Source: Nymphaea colorata
Taxonomy: Eukaryota; Streptophyta; Magnoliopsida; Nymphaeales; Nymphaeaceae
DNA: 64,000 nucleotides
Direction: 5' to 3'
Assembly: GCF_008831285.2 (NCBI RefSeq)
Contig: NC_045143.1
Location: 10,673,503-10,737,502 of the forward strand
Shown: in pieces, positions 63,667-64,000 of the stretch
Layout: every line of letters begins with the position of its first letter
How positions within the stretch are numbered: position 1 is the first letter of the stretch
Notes under the pieces: model-generated
Database searches by the model: none
What the model was told of the DNA's origin: nothing
The model's input: the letters and a program-made list of their open reading frames with translations, nothing else
Position numbers and translations under genes: made by a program

Positions 63667-63754
63667 TGGTAAAATGCTAACTCTTAACAAATGCAGGAGC
63701 AGCTTCATTGAATTGGTAAAATGCTAACTCTTAACAAATGCAGGAGCAGCTTCA
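63667..63754. repeat. 47-bp tandem duplication containing a 3' splice site
   Basis: Two copies of a 41-bp segment begin TGGTAAAATGCTAACTC at 63667 and 63714. Each contains ACAAATGCAG followed by GAGCAGCTTCA, so the intron end and first exon bases are duplicated. Confidence 0.85.
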
Positions 63755-63799
63755 GTGAGCTGCTAGATCTTGACAATGATAAGAATGGCAGTACTGTTG
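63744..63799 (+). CDS. Candidate exon of an unidentified gene
   Basis: A 56-bp segment lies between an acceptor (AATGCAG at 63743) and a strong donor (GTAAGT from 63800). One frame reads SSFSELLDLDNDKNGSTV. The composition is protein-like, but the piece is too short to name a family. If real, the gene extends beyond the window or is split by the copia and hAT insertions to the left. Confidence 0.35.
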
Positions 63800-64000
63800 G
63801 TAAGTATAAGAATGATTCAATTGCTTCAGTCATGGTGCAGAATCAAATAATGTTAATGATAATAATAGGAATGCTTCAGCCACACTGCAGTAATCATGCA
63901 CCAATCATCTAATAACCTGATTACAGCTACTTGCTTACAACTTCAGTTACACATCTTCCATCTTTAGAAGTGTTTTGATCTACTTCTATTAGATTGTGTT

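Overview
This is nuclear DNA from a flowering plant. Three intron-containing plant genes are readable from their protein signatures. The rest is AT-rich intron and intergenic DNA full of (TA)n and (GA)n microsatellites and transposable-element remains. There is no bacterial or organellar gene organisation. The species cannot be fixed from sequence alone; very long, transposon-filled introns would fit an early-diverging angiosperm, but that is only a guess.

Layout. (1) 1317-22048, + strand: a chloroplast-type CorA/MRS2 magnesium transporter (MRS2-11/MGT10 type). It has 13 exons over about 21 kb, of which only about 1.4 kb is coding. Its introns hold two hAT-like MITEs with clear ends, a fragment of another, a GC-rich insertion and several microsatellites. 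(2) 25143-28159, + strand: sedoheptulose-1,7-bisphosphatase (SBPase), 8 exons, apparently intact. (3) About 28.4-53 kb: a gene-poor transposon graveyard. It includes a decayed Ty1-copia element with two DNA transposons nested in its gag region; one of these carries a truncated PPR gene. It also includes a LINE 3' fragment folded into a 1.2 kb inverted repeat, and several hAT-like MITEs. (4) 54375-55869, + strand: a two-exon B-class GATA transcription factor with a C-terminal LLM motif, preceded by a duplicated promoter segment and (GA)n tracts. (5) About 57-62.4 kb: a hAT MITE and a 5'-truncated Ty1-copia element on the - strand. (6) 62.6-64 kb: a second copy of the hAT family seen in the transporter intron, and candidate exons of a gene that may run off the right edge.

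The three host genes are not a pathway in a strict sense, but all have links to chloroplasts: plastid Mg2+ supply, a thioredoxin-regulated Calvin-cycle phosphatase, and a GATA class known in Arabidopsis for greening and chloroplast development. I read this as coincidental neighbourhood.

The most interesting material is in the mobile DNA: hAT-like non-autonomous families recognised by 8-bp target duplications and dense palindromic hexamer arrays near their ends; a Harbinger-like element that has captured a PPR fragment; and a scrambled inverted-duplication locus (39300-41279) that shares a transposon-host junction with a nearby hAT copy. All boundaries were read by eye; no database search was run.
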